From: Lysobacter oculi
GTDB lineage: Bacteria; Pseudomonadota; Gammaproteobacteria; Xanthomonadales; Xanthomonadaceae
DNA length: 64,000 nt
Assembly (NCBI RefSeq): GCF_003293695.1
Contig: NZ_CP029556.1
Coordinates: 2,180,001-2,244,000, forward strand
Direction of reading: 5' to 3'
Under the pieces are notes generated by a model that was not told the DNA's origin, did no database searches, and saw only the letters and a program-made list of their open reading frames with translations. Both the position numbers and the translations under genes were made by a program. Below, in pieces: positions 58,301 through 64,000 of this stretch. Each line of letters starts with the position of its first letter. Positions within the stretch are counted from its first letter, which is position 1.

Positions 58301-59253
58301 GCGGGCAGGACACGCCGGTGGTGCTGAAGGTCAGCGGCAAAAACGTGCTGCTGTCCGACACCCGCGAACTGCGTGCGGTGGTGGACCCGGAGGTCACCGT
58401 GCAGATCCAGCCCGGCCAGCCGATGCGCGTCACCGGCACCGTGGCCGTGCCCTCCGGGCGCATGGACCTGGAGCGGCTGGACGATGGCGTGACCCGTTCC
58501 GATGACGTGGTGGTGCTGGATCCGGTCAACCCGAAGCGCACCGCCCGCACCGGCTTGGACATGGACCTGACGCTGGCGATCGGCGACGACGTGCAGCTGC
58601 GTGGCTTCCGGTTGGACGGGCAGCTGGGCGGCCGCCTGCGCGTGCTGGCCAAGCCGGGTCGCGAGATGACCGCGACCGGCACGCTCACCGTCGATGGCCG
58701 CTACAGCGCCTACGGCCAGAAGCTGCAGATCGAGACCGGCCGCCTGGTCTGGACCAACGACGCCATCGCCAATCCGGTGCTCGACATCCGCGCGCAGCGC
58801 GAGGTGGGCGATGTCACCGCCGGCATCCGCGTCACCGGACGTGCCACCGCGCCGAATGCGGAAGTCTGGGCGAACCCGGCGATGGACCAGTCCGAAGCGC
58901 TGGCCTATCTCGCGCTGGGCCGCTCGCTGTCTTCGGCCAGCGACGAGGAAGGCCGCCAGTTGAATGCCGCGTCCGCCGCGCTGACCGCCGGTGGCAGCCT
59001 GCTCGCCTCGCAGCTGGGCGCGAAGATCGGGCTGGACGATGCCGGCTTCATGCAGTCCAGCACGCTGGGCGGCAGCGTGTTCGGCGTCGGCAAATACCTG
59101 TCGCCGCGCCTGTACGTCGGCTACGGCGTGTCGCTGCTCGGCACCGGCCAGGTGCTGACGCTGAAGTACCTGCTGCGCAAGGGCTTCGACATCACCATCG
59201 AATCGAGCACGGTGGAGAACAAGGGCTCGGTGAACTGGCGCACCGAGCGCTGA
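55306..59253 (+). CDS. tamB: Inner-membrane translocation module protein TamB
   Basis: A 1315-residue TamB. The N-terminal 50 residues are basic and cytoplasmic, one transmembrane helix follows (about 57-80, GTLLLTALVAVLLWWLL), then a very long periplasmic region rich in beta strands (AsmA-like groove) and the conserved C-terminal DUF490 domain (about 950-1315), which includes SDTRELRAVVDPEVTV and PNAEVWANPAMDQSEALAYLALG. The GTG start is supported by overlap with tamA. TamB bridges the periplasm to TamA. Its stop is directly adjacent to that of the convergent Asp-box lipoprotein gene. Confidence 0.95.
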   Translation: MSRRGGPRPDWRARYARYRRYGLDPLPDDATPEQREERLAELKKLRRRRQRKVAWRSGIGTLLLTALVAVLLWWLLTTIGGRNVLLARIVAALPANASLSWKSAEGPAKGPLSLHGVRFTWATCADVDRPVNAPFASCKERRDTVFTADTVTLDPSVRPLLGRKLRLDALDIRNATLDLAKDDKPFELPKWPEVLPRIEPPLAIEADAIRIDGLKVSNAGEPSIDIQQLRGGLRAESGRLVLEEIDVRSDRGHFHADGSYVSRDNYATDLTATAIFPAPAGQTAGRLGLIARGNLDTMDVFVGGRAPAPLRATLTLRPPTRGTSEDNARWTLRAKSDGLDPAVFTGERGGEPMLFDANGEGVGGSGTLRGEWRQGDNRIVVQPSKLRLQDQTLHAQPLVVDVLGGRVTLNGSGTFKQDVARFRFAANARGLRWSDAQGQAQVAGDGDFGVAGTREQWAVIGEAKLLRGTQRADVALDGAGDARGLTIKALRAVMPEGRLDATGRIDINPSTQWKLDARLAGFDPGYFLPDWPGAVNGRINTHGGIDARNRISADVDVRDLGGRLRGRALGGRGSLQVRGEEYSGDVALTLGASRLDAKGRIGQRIDIDAKFSPLQLNDLLPSATGVLNGSVQLRGPRNAFDIDADIAGRDLRYGDYRAAQLTARGRLPWQGGGGDLRIDARGIQAGLAFDTLQAHATGAMENLRLDAQAGGAMGALRLNGTALRRGQDWSGQLATFDFDPPKGASWRLQAPIGYAQRGGAWTLTQGCFASSGGGQLCAGGQWPGRGLDIRGNGLPLALVTPWLPPREDGKVWMLDGSADIDAHVRPVGNSWAGTAQLRSGAGGLQLGDKRTDGLLSYRALVLDARFDPQRINATLDTGISGDGRIKARVDTGWDEFAPLAGSIDLDMNDLSWLEAFVPDLVDPRGTVDGVITLSGTRGNPAIGGNAQLLNLRAEVPAYGLVLTQGNLSLRAQADGNARLSGSVRSGDGILNIDGTLGWRGQDTPVVLKVSGKNVLLSDTRELRAVVDPEVTVQIQPGQPMRVTGTVAVPSGRMDLERLDDGVTRSDDVVVLDPVNPKRTARTGLDMDLTLAIGDDVQLRGFRLDGQLGGRLRVLAKPGREMTATGTLTVDGRYSAYGQKLQIETGRLVWTNDAIANPVLDIRAQREVGDVTAGIRVTGRATAPNAEVWANPAMDQSEALAYLALGRSLSSASDEEGRQLNAASAALTAGGSLLASQLGAKIGLDDAGFMQSSTLGGSVFGVGKYLSPRLYVGYGVSLLGTGQVLTLKYLLRKGFDITIESSTVENKGSVNWRTER

Positions 59254-60534
59254 TTACTCCACGCCGATGCGCGCGCCATGCAGCACGCGCGCGCCGGCTT
59301 CGACATCGGTCCAGACCAGCCACGCGCCGCGTCCATCGGACACCAGTCGCGGCAGGCCGCTGGCGTGGCCGCGCGCTTTCAGCTTCGCCACTTCGATGCG
59401 CTGCCATTCGCGGTCGAGCGCGGGCGAGAAACGCGCCAGCATCAGCGACTGCACGCCATCGGCTTCGCGCAGCCACGCGACCCAGGCCTGCTTCGCGTCC
59501 AACGCCACGGCGACGCGGCCGAGCACCGGCGCACCGGCATCCACTTCGTGCATCGGGCCGAAGCCGCGTCCAGCCGCCCGCGCGATGCGCACGCGTGGGC
59601 CGCCATCGGCCTCTGTGTACCAGCCGGCGAGCGCGCTGTTGCCGTGCGCGGCGAGCGCAGGCCCGTTGACCGGGCAGCCTTCGATCCGCCAGCCATCGGC
59701 ATGCACCGCGCGTGCCGCCTGCCATCTGCCGTCGATGCGGCGGCTGCTCAGGATGTCGCGGGTTTCATCGGCGTCGCGGCCGCGCCAGGCCAGCATCGGT
59801 TCGCCCGCGACCAGCGCCGCGCCGGTCTGGCAGCAGTCGCAGGTGGAGGCGTCGAGTTCGCGTTCGTCGTGACGCGCGAGGCGTGCATCGAAGCTGGCCG
59901 TGCGCAGCGTCATCCGCCCGCCGCCGTGGTGCGCGTGCGCGCCGGCGGTGTTGCGGCCATCCAGCCAGGCGATGCCGATGCGGTCCGCGCCTTCCGGCCA
60001 CAGCGTGGCGAAACCGTGCTCGCTGTCGGTGCCGTCATCGTTGACCTTGACCGTGGCCTGCCAGCTGCGTCCGCCGTCATCGGAACGCGCCAGCACCACG
60101 TCGTAGCCGCCGCGCTCCTCGCCCTGGCGCTGCAGCCAATGCGCCCACAACGCGCCATCGGCGGTGGCGATCAGATGCGGCGTGTCGGCCCAGTTGGCGA
60201 CGAGGTCGCTGCCGGAAGCGATATCGCGCGGCGCCTGTGCCGGCCACGCGCCCTTGGCATCGGCGATGGCGAAGCGGAAATGCTGCGTGCCGTTGTCGCC
60301 GGCCTGCAGCCAGCCGAGCAGCAGGCGGCCATCGGGCGCGATGCGCAGGTCGGGCGAGGCGGCGCCGGGCGATGCCGGCAATGGCCACGGCGTCACCCGC
60401 ATCGTCTGTGGGATGTCCGATGTCGCGACGGAGGCGTGATTCGAATGGTCGGTGGACGATGCCGGCTGGCAGCCGGCCAGCGCGATCAATCCGGCGCAGG
60501 CGACGATACGCGCGATGCGCCGATGCAGCCTCAT
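59254..60534 (-). CDS. Asp-box (sialidase-fold) lipoprotein
   Basis: A 426-residue predicted lipoprotein. The signal ends in LIALAGC (lipobox). The rest reads as a beta-propeller with an Asp-box repeat (SDDGGRSW near residue 160) and related strands, plus a CDCCQTG cysteine cluster. The fold resembles sialidase/exo-alpha-sialidase-like proteins, but no complete catalytic Arg triad can be identified, so it may only bind ligands. The ATG at 60534 overlaps the mnmG stop by 4 nt; longer extensions into mnmG are not used. Function unknown. Confidence 0.82.
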   Translation of the reverse strand: MRLHRRIARIVACAGLIALAGCQPASSTDHSNHASVATSDIPQTMRVTPWPLPASPGAASPDLRIAPDGRLLLGWLQAGDNGTQHFRFAIADAKGAWPAQAPRDIASGSDLVANWADTPHLIATADGALWAHWLQRQGEERGGYDVVLARSDDGGRSWQATVKVNDDGTDSEHGFATLWPEGADRIGIAWLDGRNTAGAHAHHGGGRMTLRTASFDARLARHDERELDASTCDCCQTGAALVAGEPMLAWRGRDADETRDILSSRRIDGRWQAARAVHADGWRIEGCPVNGPALAAHGNSALAGWYTEADGGPRVRIARAAGRGFGPMHEVDAGAPVLGRVAVALDAKQAWVAWLREADGVQSLMLARFSPALDREWQRIEVAKLKARGHASGLPRLVSDGRGAWLVWTDVEAGARVLHGARIGVE

Positions 60535-62420
60535 GCCGCGCGCTCGCGCCGGGCGCGGGTCAGGTGGACGATGAGCAATTGAACCGCCGCCGGCGTGACG
60601 CCGGGAATGCGTTGCGCCTGGCCGAGCGTCTGCGGGCGCACGCGTTCGAGTTTCTGCAGCACTTCCGCCGAAAGTCCACGCACGTTCGCGTAATCGAAAC
60701 CGTCGGGGATCGTGCTGTCCTCGTGGCGACGCGCCTTGGCGATCTCCTCGCGCTGGCGGTCGAGATAGCCGGAATACTTCGCTTCGATCTCCACCTGCTC
60801 GGCCACCTTCGCGTCGGCGACCGCAGGCCCGATGCCTTCGACCTTCGACAGCGTGGCGTAATCGAGTTCGGGCCGGCGCAGCAGGTCCATCGCGGAAGTT
60901 TCGCGGCTCACTTCCACCCCGATGTCGCGGGCCACGGCCGCGCCGAGCGGATTGTTCGGCGCCGCCCACAGCGACTTCAGGCGCGCGGTTTCGGCATCCA
61001 CCGCCGTGCGCTTGGCTTCGAACGCGGCGTAACGCGCGTCATCGACCAGACCCAGTTCGCGCCCGGTCGGTGTCAGTCGCGCATCGGCATTGTCCTCGCG
61101 CAACTGCAGCCGGTATTCGGCGCGGCTGGTGAACATGCGGTAGGGCTCCAGCGTGCCCTGGGTGATCAGGTCATCGACCAGCACGCCGAGATACGCTTCG
61201 TCGCGGCGCGGGCTCCAGGCGTCCTTTTCCTGCACGAAGCGCGCGGCGTTGACGCCCGCCAGCAGGCCCTGCGCGGCGGCTTCCTCATACCCGGTGGTGC
61301 CGTTGATCTGGCCGGCGAAGAACAGCCCGGCGACCGCCTTCGTCTCAAGCGACGACTTCAAGCCGCGCGGGTCGAAGAAGTCGTATTCGATGGCGTAGCC
61401 GGGCCGGGTGATGTGCGCCCATTCGAAGCCGGTGATCGAACGCACCAGTTCAAGCTGCACGTCGAACGGCAGCGAGGTGCTGATGCCGTTCGGGTAGATC
61501 TCGACCACGCCGAGGCCTTCCGGCTCCACGAAGATCTGGTGCGAGGCCTTTTCGGCGAAGCGCACCACCTTGTCCTCGATGCTCGGGCAGTAACGCGGCC
61601 CGATCCCTTCGATCTGCCCCGAATACAGCGGCGAACGATGCAGCGCGTCGCGGATGATCTGGTGCGTGCGTTCGGTCGTATGCGTGATCCAGCAGCTGAC
61701 CTGCACCGGGTGGTCGGCATCGGAGCCCATGAAGGAAAACACCGGGCGCGGCGTGTCGCCGGGCTGCTCGGTCATCACCGAATAATCCAGCGTGCGGCCA
61801 TCGATGCGCGGCGGCGTGCCGGTCTTGAGCCGGTCGACGACGAAGCCGCCTTCGCGCAGCTTGGCGGCGAGTGCGCTCGACGGCGGATCGCCCATGCGGC
61901 CGGCGGCGTACTGGGTCTCGCCGATGTGGATCTTGCCGGCCAGGAACGTCCCCGCCGTCAGCACGATGGACGGCGCCTCGAATTTCAAACCGGTCTGGGT
62001 GATGACGCCGCGCACCGCATCGCCTTCGATCAGCAGGTCGTCAACCGAGGCCTGAAACAGGGTCAGGTTGGGCTGCGTTTCCACCGCGCGGCGGATGAAG
62101 GCGCGGTACAGCGCGCGGTCGGCCTGGGCGCGGGTGGCGCGCACGGCGGGCCCCTTCGATGCGTTCAAGGTGCGCCACTGGATGCCGGCGGCGTCGGCGG
62201 CTTTCGCCATCACGCCGCCGAGCGCATCGATCTCCCTGACCAGATGTCCCTTGCCGATCCCGCCGATGGCCGGGTTGCAGCTCATCGCGCCCACGGTCTC
62301 GATGTTGTGGGTCAGCAGCAGGGTGCGTGCGCCGGCCCGTGCGGAGGCGAGCGCGGCCTCGGTGCCGGCATGGCCGCCGCCGATCACGATGACGTCGAAG
62401 TGGTGGAAGTCGTGCTGCAT
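60531..62420 (-). CDS. mnmG: tRNA uridine-5-carboxymethylaminomethyl synthase MnmG
   Basis: A 629-residue FAD enzyme (GidA) that, with MnmE, installs the cmnm5 group at wobble U34. The FAD-binding [12 protein letters not shown] is at about 13-24; [29 protein letters not shown] and RYCPSIEDK are conserved. The C-terminal GIDA-associated domain ends in [23 protein letters not shown]. Length matches E. coli MnmG (629). TACAAT about 45 nt upstream serves as a -10 box. Unlike most relatives, rsmG is not adjacent. Confidence 0.97.
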   Translation of the reverse strand: MQHDFHHFDVIVIGGGHAGTEAALASARAGARTLLLTHNIETVGAMSCNPAIGGIGKGHLVREIDALGGVMAKAADAAGIQWRTLNASKGPAVRATRAQADRALYRAFIRRAVETQPNLTLFQASVDDLLIEGDAVRGVITQTGLKFEAPSIVLTAGTFLAGKIHIGETQYAAGRMGDPPSSALAAKLREGGFVVDRLKTGTPPRIDGRTLDYSVMTEQPGDTPRPVFSFMGSDADHPVQVSCWITHTTERTHQIIRDALHRSPLYSGQIEGIGPRYCPSIEDKVVRFAEKASHQIFVEPEGLGVVEIYPNGISTSLPFDVQLELVRSITGFEWAHITRPGYAIEYDFFDPRGLKSSLETKAVAGLFFAGQINGTTGYEEAAAQGLLAGVNAARFVQEKDAWSPRRDEAYLGVLVDDLITQGTLEPYRMFTSRAEYRLQLREDNADARLTPTGRELGLVDDARYAAFEAKRTAVDAETARLKSLWAAPNNPLGAAVARDIGVEVSRETSAMDLLRRPELDYATLSKVEGIGPAVADAKVAEQVEIEAKYSGYLDRQREEIAKARRHEDSTIPDGFDYANVRGLSAEVLQKLERVRPQTLGQAQRIPGVTPAAVQLLIVHLTRARRERAA

Positions 62421-62464
62421 CGGAAATCTTGTCCAGAGGCGTCGCCTGCGCGGCCCGGCCGGAA

Positions 62465-62470
62465 ATTGTA
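62465..62470 (-). promoter_or_regulatory. -10 element of mnmG
   Basis: TACAAT on the minus strand, 44 nt before the ATG at 62420. Confidence 0.5.
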
Positions 62471-62505
62471 GGCGCAGGCCCGGAACGGGGCTTTGGCCGG
62501 CATCC

Positions 62506-62544
62506 GGGTCAGGCTTGGACGCGGATCCCGCTCAGGCCTGACCC
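62506..62544. promoter_or_regulatory. 9-bp inverted repeat upstream of the sigma-54 promoter
   Basis: GGGTCAGGC (62506-62514) and GCCTGACCC (62536-62544). Its centre is about 150 bp before the predicted sigma-54 transcription start, within the range of upstream activator sites; it could also serve mnmG. Confidence 0.35.
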
Positions 62545-62612
62545 AATTGGTCCATCACGAACGCTTCCGGCGTGCCTTGGCAGGGTAAACCGGGAAGTAC
62601 GTCGCGCTTTTC

Positions 62613-62626
62613 GGTCGGTGCCGACC
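62613..62626. promoter_or_regulatory. Palindrome GGTCGG-TG-CCGACC
   Basis: Perfect 6-bp arms around TG. Its centre is about 55 bp before the predicted sigma-54 transcription start; candidate activator or repressor site. Confidence 0.3.
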
Positions 62627-62647
62627 CCGGTGAAGGCATTTTCACCC

Positions 62648-62664
62648 TTGGCACGGGAATTGCT
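62648..62664 (+). promoter_or_regulatory. Sigma-54 (-24/-12) promoter
   Basis: TTGGCACG-GGAA-TTGCT matches the sigma-54 consensus TGGCACG-N4-TTGCA/T fully, with GG (62650-62651) and GC (62662-62663) exactly 12 nt apart. Transcription would start near 62675. No open reading frame begins downstream on this strand, and a terminator follows about 110 nt later. Confidence 0.75.
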
Positions 62665-62674
62665 GCATTACCCA

Positions 62675-62792
62675 TGCACTCGGAAGTGACCAAACGCGCA
62701 AGCGTTGCCGGTATTGGAGCAGGGGCCGGCGGTGTGCACTACGAGGTAGCGGAGGGGTCGGATGTCGGGGGACGTCCGGCCCCTCATTTTTT
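62675..62792 (+). ncRNA. Candidate sigma-54-dependent small RNA
   Basis: About 118 nt from the predicted start to the end of the T run. Structure readable by eye: CACT-CGGA-AGTG hairpin with GGA in the loop; AACGC-GCAA-GCGTT with a GNRA tetraloop (62693-62706); GCCGG...CCGGC with a loop containing GGAG; CTAC-GAG-GTAG (62739-62749); then the terminator. At least five GGA motifs occur, some in loops, the feature recognised by CsrA/RsmA. No ribosome-site/ORF pair is seen. I propose a regulatory RNA, perhaps an RsmA-titrating one; this is inference. Confidence 0.55.
62752..62792 (+). terminator. Terminator of the candidate small RNA
   Basis: 14-bp stem GAGGGGTCGGATGT/ACGTCCGGCCCCTC (two G-U pairs) with a 6-nt loop, followed by six T at 62787-62792. 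Confidence 0.88.
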
Positions 62793-62831
62793 CCGGGGTT
62801 CCCGCTGTTTCCGCCTGCGGTCCGCACAAAG

Positions 62832-62936
62832 CGCGACGCCCGCAAGAGGACGGAACAGGGGGGATCCGTATGTTTCCTCAGGCGGGCGTCGCGGGGAAAG
62901 CTTGCGCTGCAACAGGGCGGCTTGCAAGCTTTTTTG
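62832..62936 (+). ncRNA. Second structured element ending in an intrinsic terminator
   Basis: A perfect 12-bp stem CGCGACGCCCGC (62832-62843)/GCGGGCGTCGCG (62882-62893) encloses GAGGA...TCCTC and ACGGA...TCCGT helices. It is followed by AAAGCTTGC...GCAAGCTTT (62897-62932) with a T tail, which works best as a plus-strand terminator. It may be a second RNA, read-through from the first, or a terminator region for the leftward lipoprotein gene. No promoter is obvious directly upstream. Confidence 0.4.
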
Positions 62937-62951
62937 CGTGGTTTTACCGGC

Positions 62952-63572
62952 TCAGGGCTCGATCGGCGGCGTGTTCCGCTTGGCCTCGCGGGCCTGACGC
63001 AGGATGTCCCCGCTCGCGCTGCCCCCGGTGCTGCGGCGCGGCGGCTGGCTGGCCGGCGGCACGTTGCCACCCTCGTTCTGCCCGGTCGAAGGACGCGGAT
63101 AGTGCGGTCGGGTCGGGTAGTTGTAGCGCGGCGGCGGCACCCGGTAGCCGGGATAGCCGTAACCCGGATAGCCATAGCCCGGGTAATTCGAACCGGGATA
63201 GCCGTAGCCGGGGTAGCCGTAGCCGGGGTAGCCATAGCCCGGATAGTTGGAACCCGGATAGCCGTAGCCCGGATTGCGGTAGTAGCTGTTGTTGGCGCGG
63301 CCCGTCACCAGCCGGCCGTCCGGCATGCGGTAGATCGGGTTGCCGTAGCGGTCGTAGCCATAGACCGTGGCGCGGCCGTAACCGTAGCGGTCGTAGCCGC
63401 CATAGCCGCCGTAATTGCCGTAGCCGTACGGATAGCCGCCGACGCTGCCGCTGACATAGCCGCCACTGCCGATGCGGGTGCCGACGGTGCCGCTGACATA
63501 GGGCGTGACGCAGCCGGTGAGCAGCATCGCGGTGCCGAGCAGGCCGGCGCTGAGGATGGATTTGCGGATCAT
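62952..63572 (-). CDS. YPGY-repeat lipoprotein
   Basis: A 206-residue predicted lipoprotein. The signal ends in LLTGC (lipobox). The mature protein has a Gly/Tyr-rich first part (YVSGSVGGYPYGYGNYGGYGGYDRYGYG), a RATVYGYDRYGNPIYRMPDGRLV segment, and then tandem PGYGYPGY/PGSNY repeats (about residues 100-145), ending in a Pro-rich, charged tail. Low-complexity Tyr/Gly/Pro tracts suggest a flexible surface or envelope protein; there is no known family I can name. A longer start at 63614 is possible but lacks a signal at its N-terminus. Confidence 0.8.
   Translation of the reverse strand: MIRKSILSAGLLGTAMLLTGCVTPYVSGTVGTRIGSGGYVSGSVGGYPYGYGNYGGYGGYDRYGYGRATVYGYDRYGNPIYRMPDGRLVTGRANNSYYRNPGYGYPGSNYPGYGYPGYGYPGYGYPGSNYPGYGYPGYGYPGYRVPPPRYNYPTRPHYPRPSTGQNEGGNVPPASQPPRRSTGGSASGDILRQAREAKRNTPPIEP
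63130..63280. repeat. Coding tandem repeat in the YPGY lipoprotein gene
   Basis: Near-identical 12-nt units coding PGYG/PGYP on the minus strand, interrupted twice by PGSNY. Such tracts are prone to length change by slippage or recombination and may differ between strains. Confidence 0.75.
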
Positions 63573-63720
63573 GGTGTGGAACCCCCCGTGGAACATGGGT
63601 CCACCTTCGGGCATGGCGATTGAATCCGCCCTTAATTTTTCGCTAAGCGCCCCGGCGATGAAGATCGGGTGATGAACCGTTCAGATGCCGCCGATGTGGA
63701 GGCCTGGCCGTGCCCTGCGC

Positions 63721-63726
63721 TAGTCT
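63721..63726 (+). promoter_or_regulatory. -10 element of the dehydratase gene
   Basis: TAGTCT, 6 nt before the ATG at 63733; leaderless arrangement. Confidence 0.5.
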
Positions 63727-63732
63727 GCGGCG

Positions 63733-64000
63733 ATGCCTGATACCGCCGCATCGCCCAGCCTGCCCGCCTTCCCCGACCTGCTGGATGCCGCCGCGCGCAT
63801 CCGCCCGCATGTGCGCGCCACGCCGGTGCTGCACGCCGATGCGCTGGATGAGCTGGCCGGTGCCTCGCTGCACTTCAAGTGCGAGAACCTGCAGCGGATC
63901 GGTGCCTTCAAGTTCCGTGGCGCCTGCAACGCCGTGTTCGCGCTGGATGACGCGACGGCCGCGCGCGGCGTGGCCACCCAGAGTTCCGGCAACCACGGGG
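63733..64000 (+). CDS. Threonine/serine dehydratase-like PLP enzyme (partial)
   Basis: The first 89 residues of a fold-type II PLP enzyme cut by the window end. RPHVRATPVL, the KCENLQRIGAFKFRGA segment with the PLP lysine, and TQSSGNHG (phosphate-binding loop) identify the threonine ammonia-lyase/serine racemase/serine dehydratase group. The GAFKFRGA form is closer to serine racemase/TdcB-like enzymes than to long IlvA, but the missing C-terminus (regulatory domain or not) would decide. It is divergent from the YPGY lipoprotein gene. Confidence 0.88.
   Translation, partial: MPDTAASPSLPAFPDLLDAAARIRPHVRATPVLHADALDELAGASLHFKCENLQRIGAFKFRGACNAVFALDDATAARGVATQSSGNHG

Noticed and set aside
59254..60534. 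Functional sialidase
   Set aside because: Asp-box-type repeats are visible but I cannot find the Arg triad and Tyr/Glu nucleophile pair needed for catalysis, so only the fold is called.
62832..62936. 6S RNA or signal-recognition-particle RNA
   Set aside because: The element lacks the GGAAGGAAGCAG-like signature of 4.5S RNA and the long bulged helix of 6S RNA; length is also too short.

Overview
This window is a GC-rich (about 70 percent), densely packed bacterial chromosome segment with almost no mobile DNA. Protein similarity as I recognise it, the RdgC/TtcA/PlsB/Rep gene set, the ECF sigma plus Ser/Thr kinase pair, and intergenic CATGGATG hairpin elements all point to the Lysobacteraceae (Xanthomonadaceae: Lysobacter, Luteimonas, Thermomonas, Pseudoxanthomonas or relatives). 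I see no rRNA, tRNA, CRISPR array, insertion sequence or prophage. parA, parB, rsmG and mnmG suggest the neighbourhood of the replication origin, although the usual mnmG-rsmG-parAB block is split here by more than 50 kb.

Layout. 0-5 kb: structured intergenic repeats, a gamma carbonic anhydrase and L-threonine aldolase pair, a frameshifted exonuclease III, a small stress membrane protein and an AMP-forming ligase facing a phosphopantetheinyl transferase. 5-10 kb: rsmG, parA, parB, then three coupled envelope-sugar genes (epimerase, glycosyltransferase, lipid-A synthase N-domain-like protein). 10-15 kb: a DUF885 peptidase-like protein, rpmB-rpmG, and an exonuclease/CBS-nucleotidyltransferase operon. 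15-31 kb: a transporter-type histidine kinase (CrbS-like), a YgjP-like metalloprotease, rdgC, ttcA, plsB, an acid phosphatase lipoprotein, rep and tdk. 31-36 kb: a membrane Ser/Thr kinase with its ECF sigma factor, mutM and a fatty acid desaturase. 36-43 kb: an acetate block (porin, DUF485, actP, with acs and a CrbR-like regulator on the other strand). 43-50 kb: a 21-bp repeat array, hemH with a hydrolase, tatABC and membrane proteins. 50-64 kb: glyQS, a Pyr_excise protein, tamA-tamB, mnmG, a probable sigma-54-driven small RNA, a YPGY-repeat lipoprotein and the start of a threonine/serine dehydratase.

How genes work together. The clearest functional theme is acetate handling. The CrbS-like sensor and its divergent DUF294/DnaQ-like pair lie 22-25 kb away from acs, actP, the DUF485 gene, a DcaP-like porin and the CrbR-like regulator, which together form a complete acetate switch. 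A second theme is envelope biogenesis: plsB, desaturase, tamAB, tatABC and several lipoproteins.

Two non-coding signals run through the window. First, many genes have a sigma-70-like -10 hexamer ending 6-8 nt before the start codon, which implies leaderless mRNAs; I used this to choose several starts. Second, the 62.5-62.95 kb gap carries a textbook -24/-12 promoter, a short structured GGA-rich transcript and two intrinsic terminators, and is the best candidate for an undescribed regulatory element. All assignments come from reading the sequence; no database search was run.
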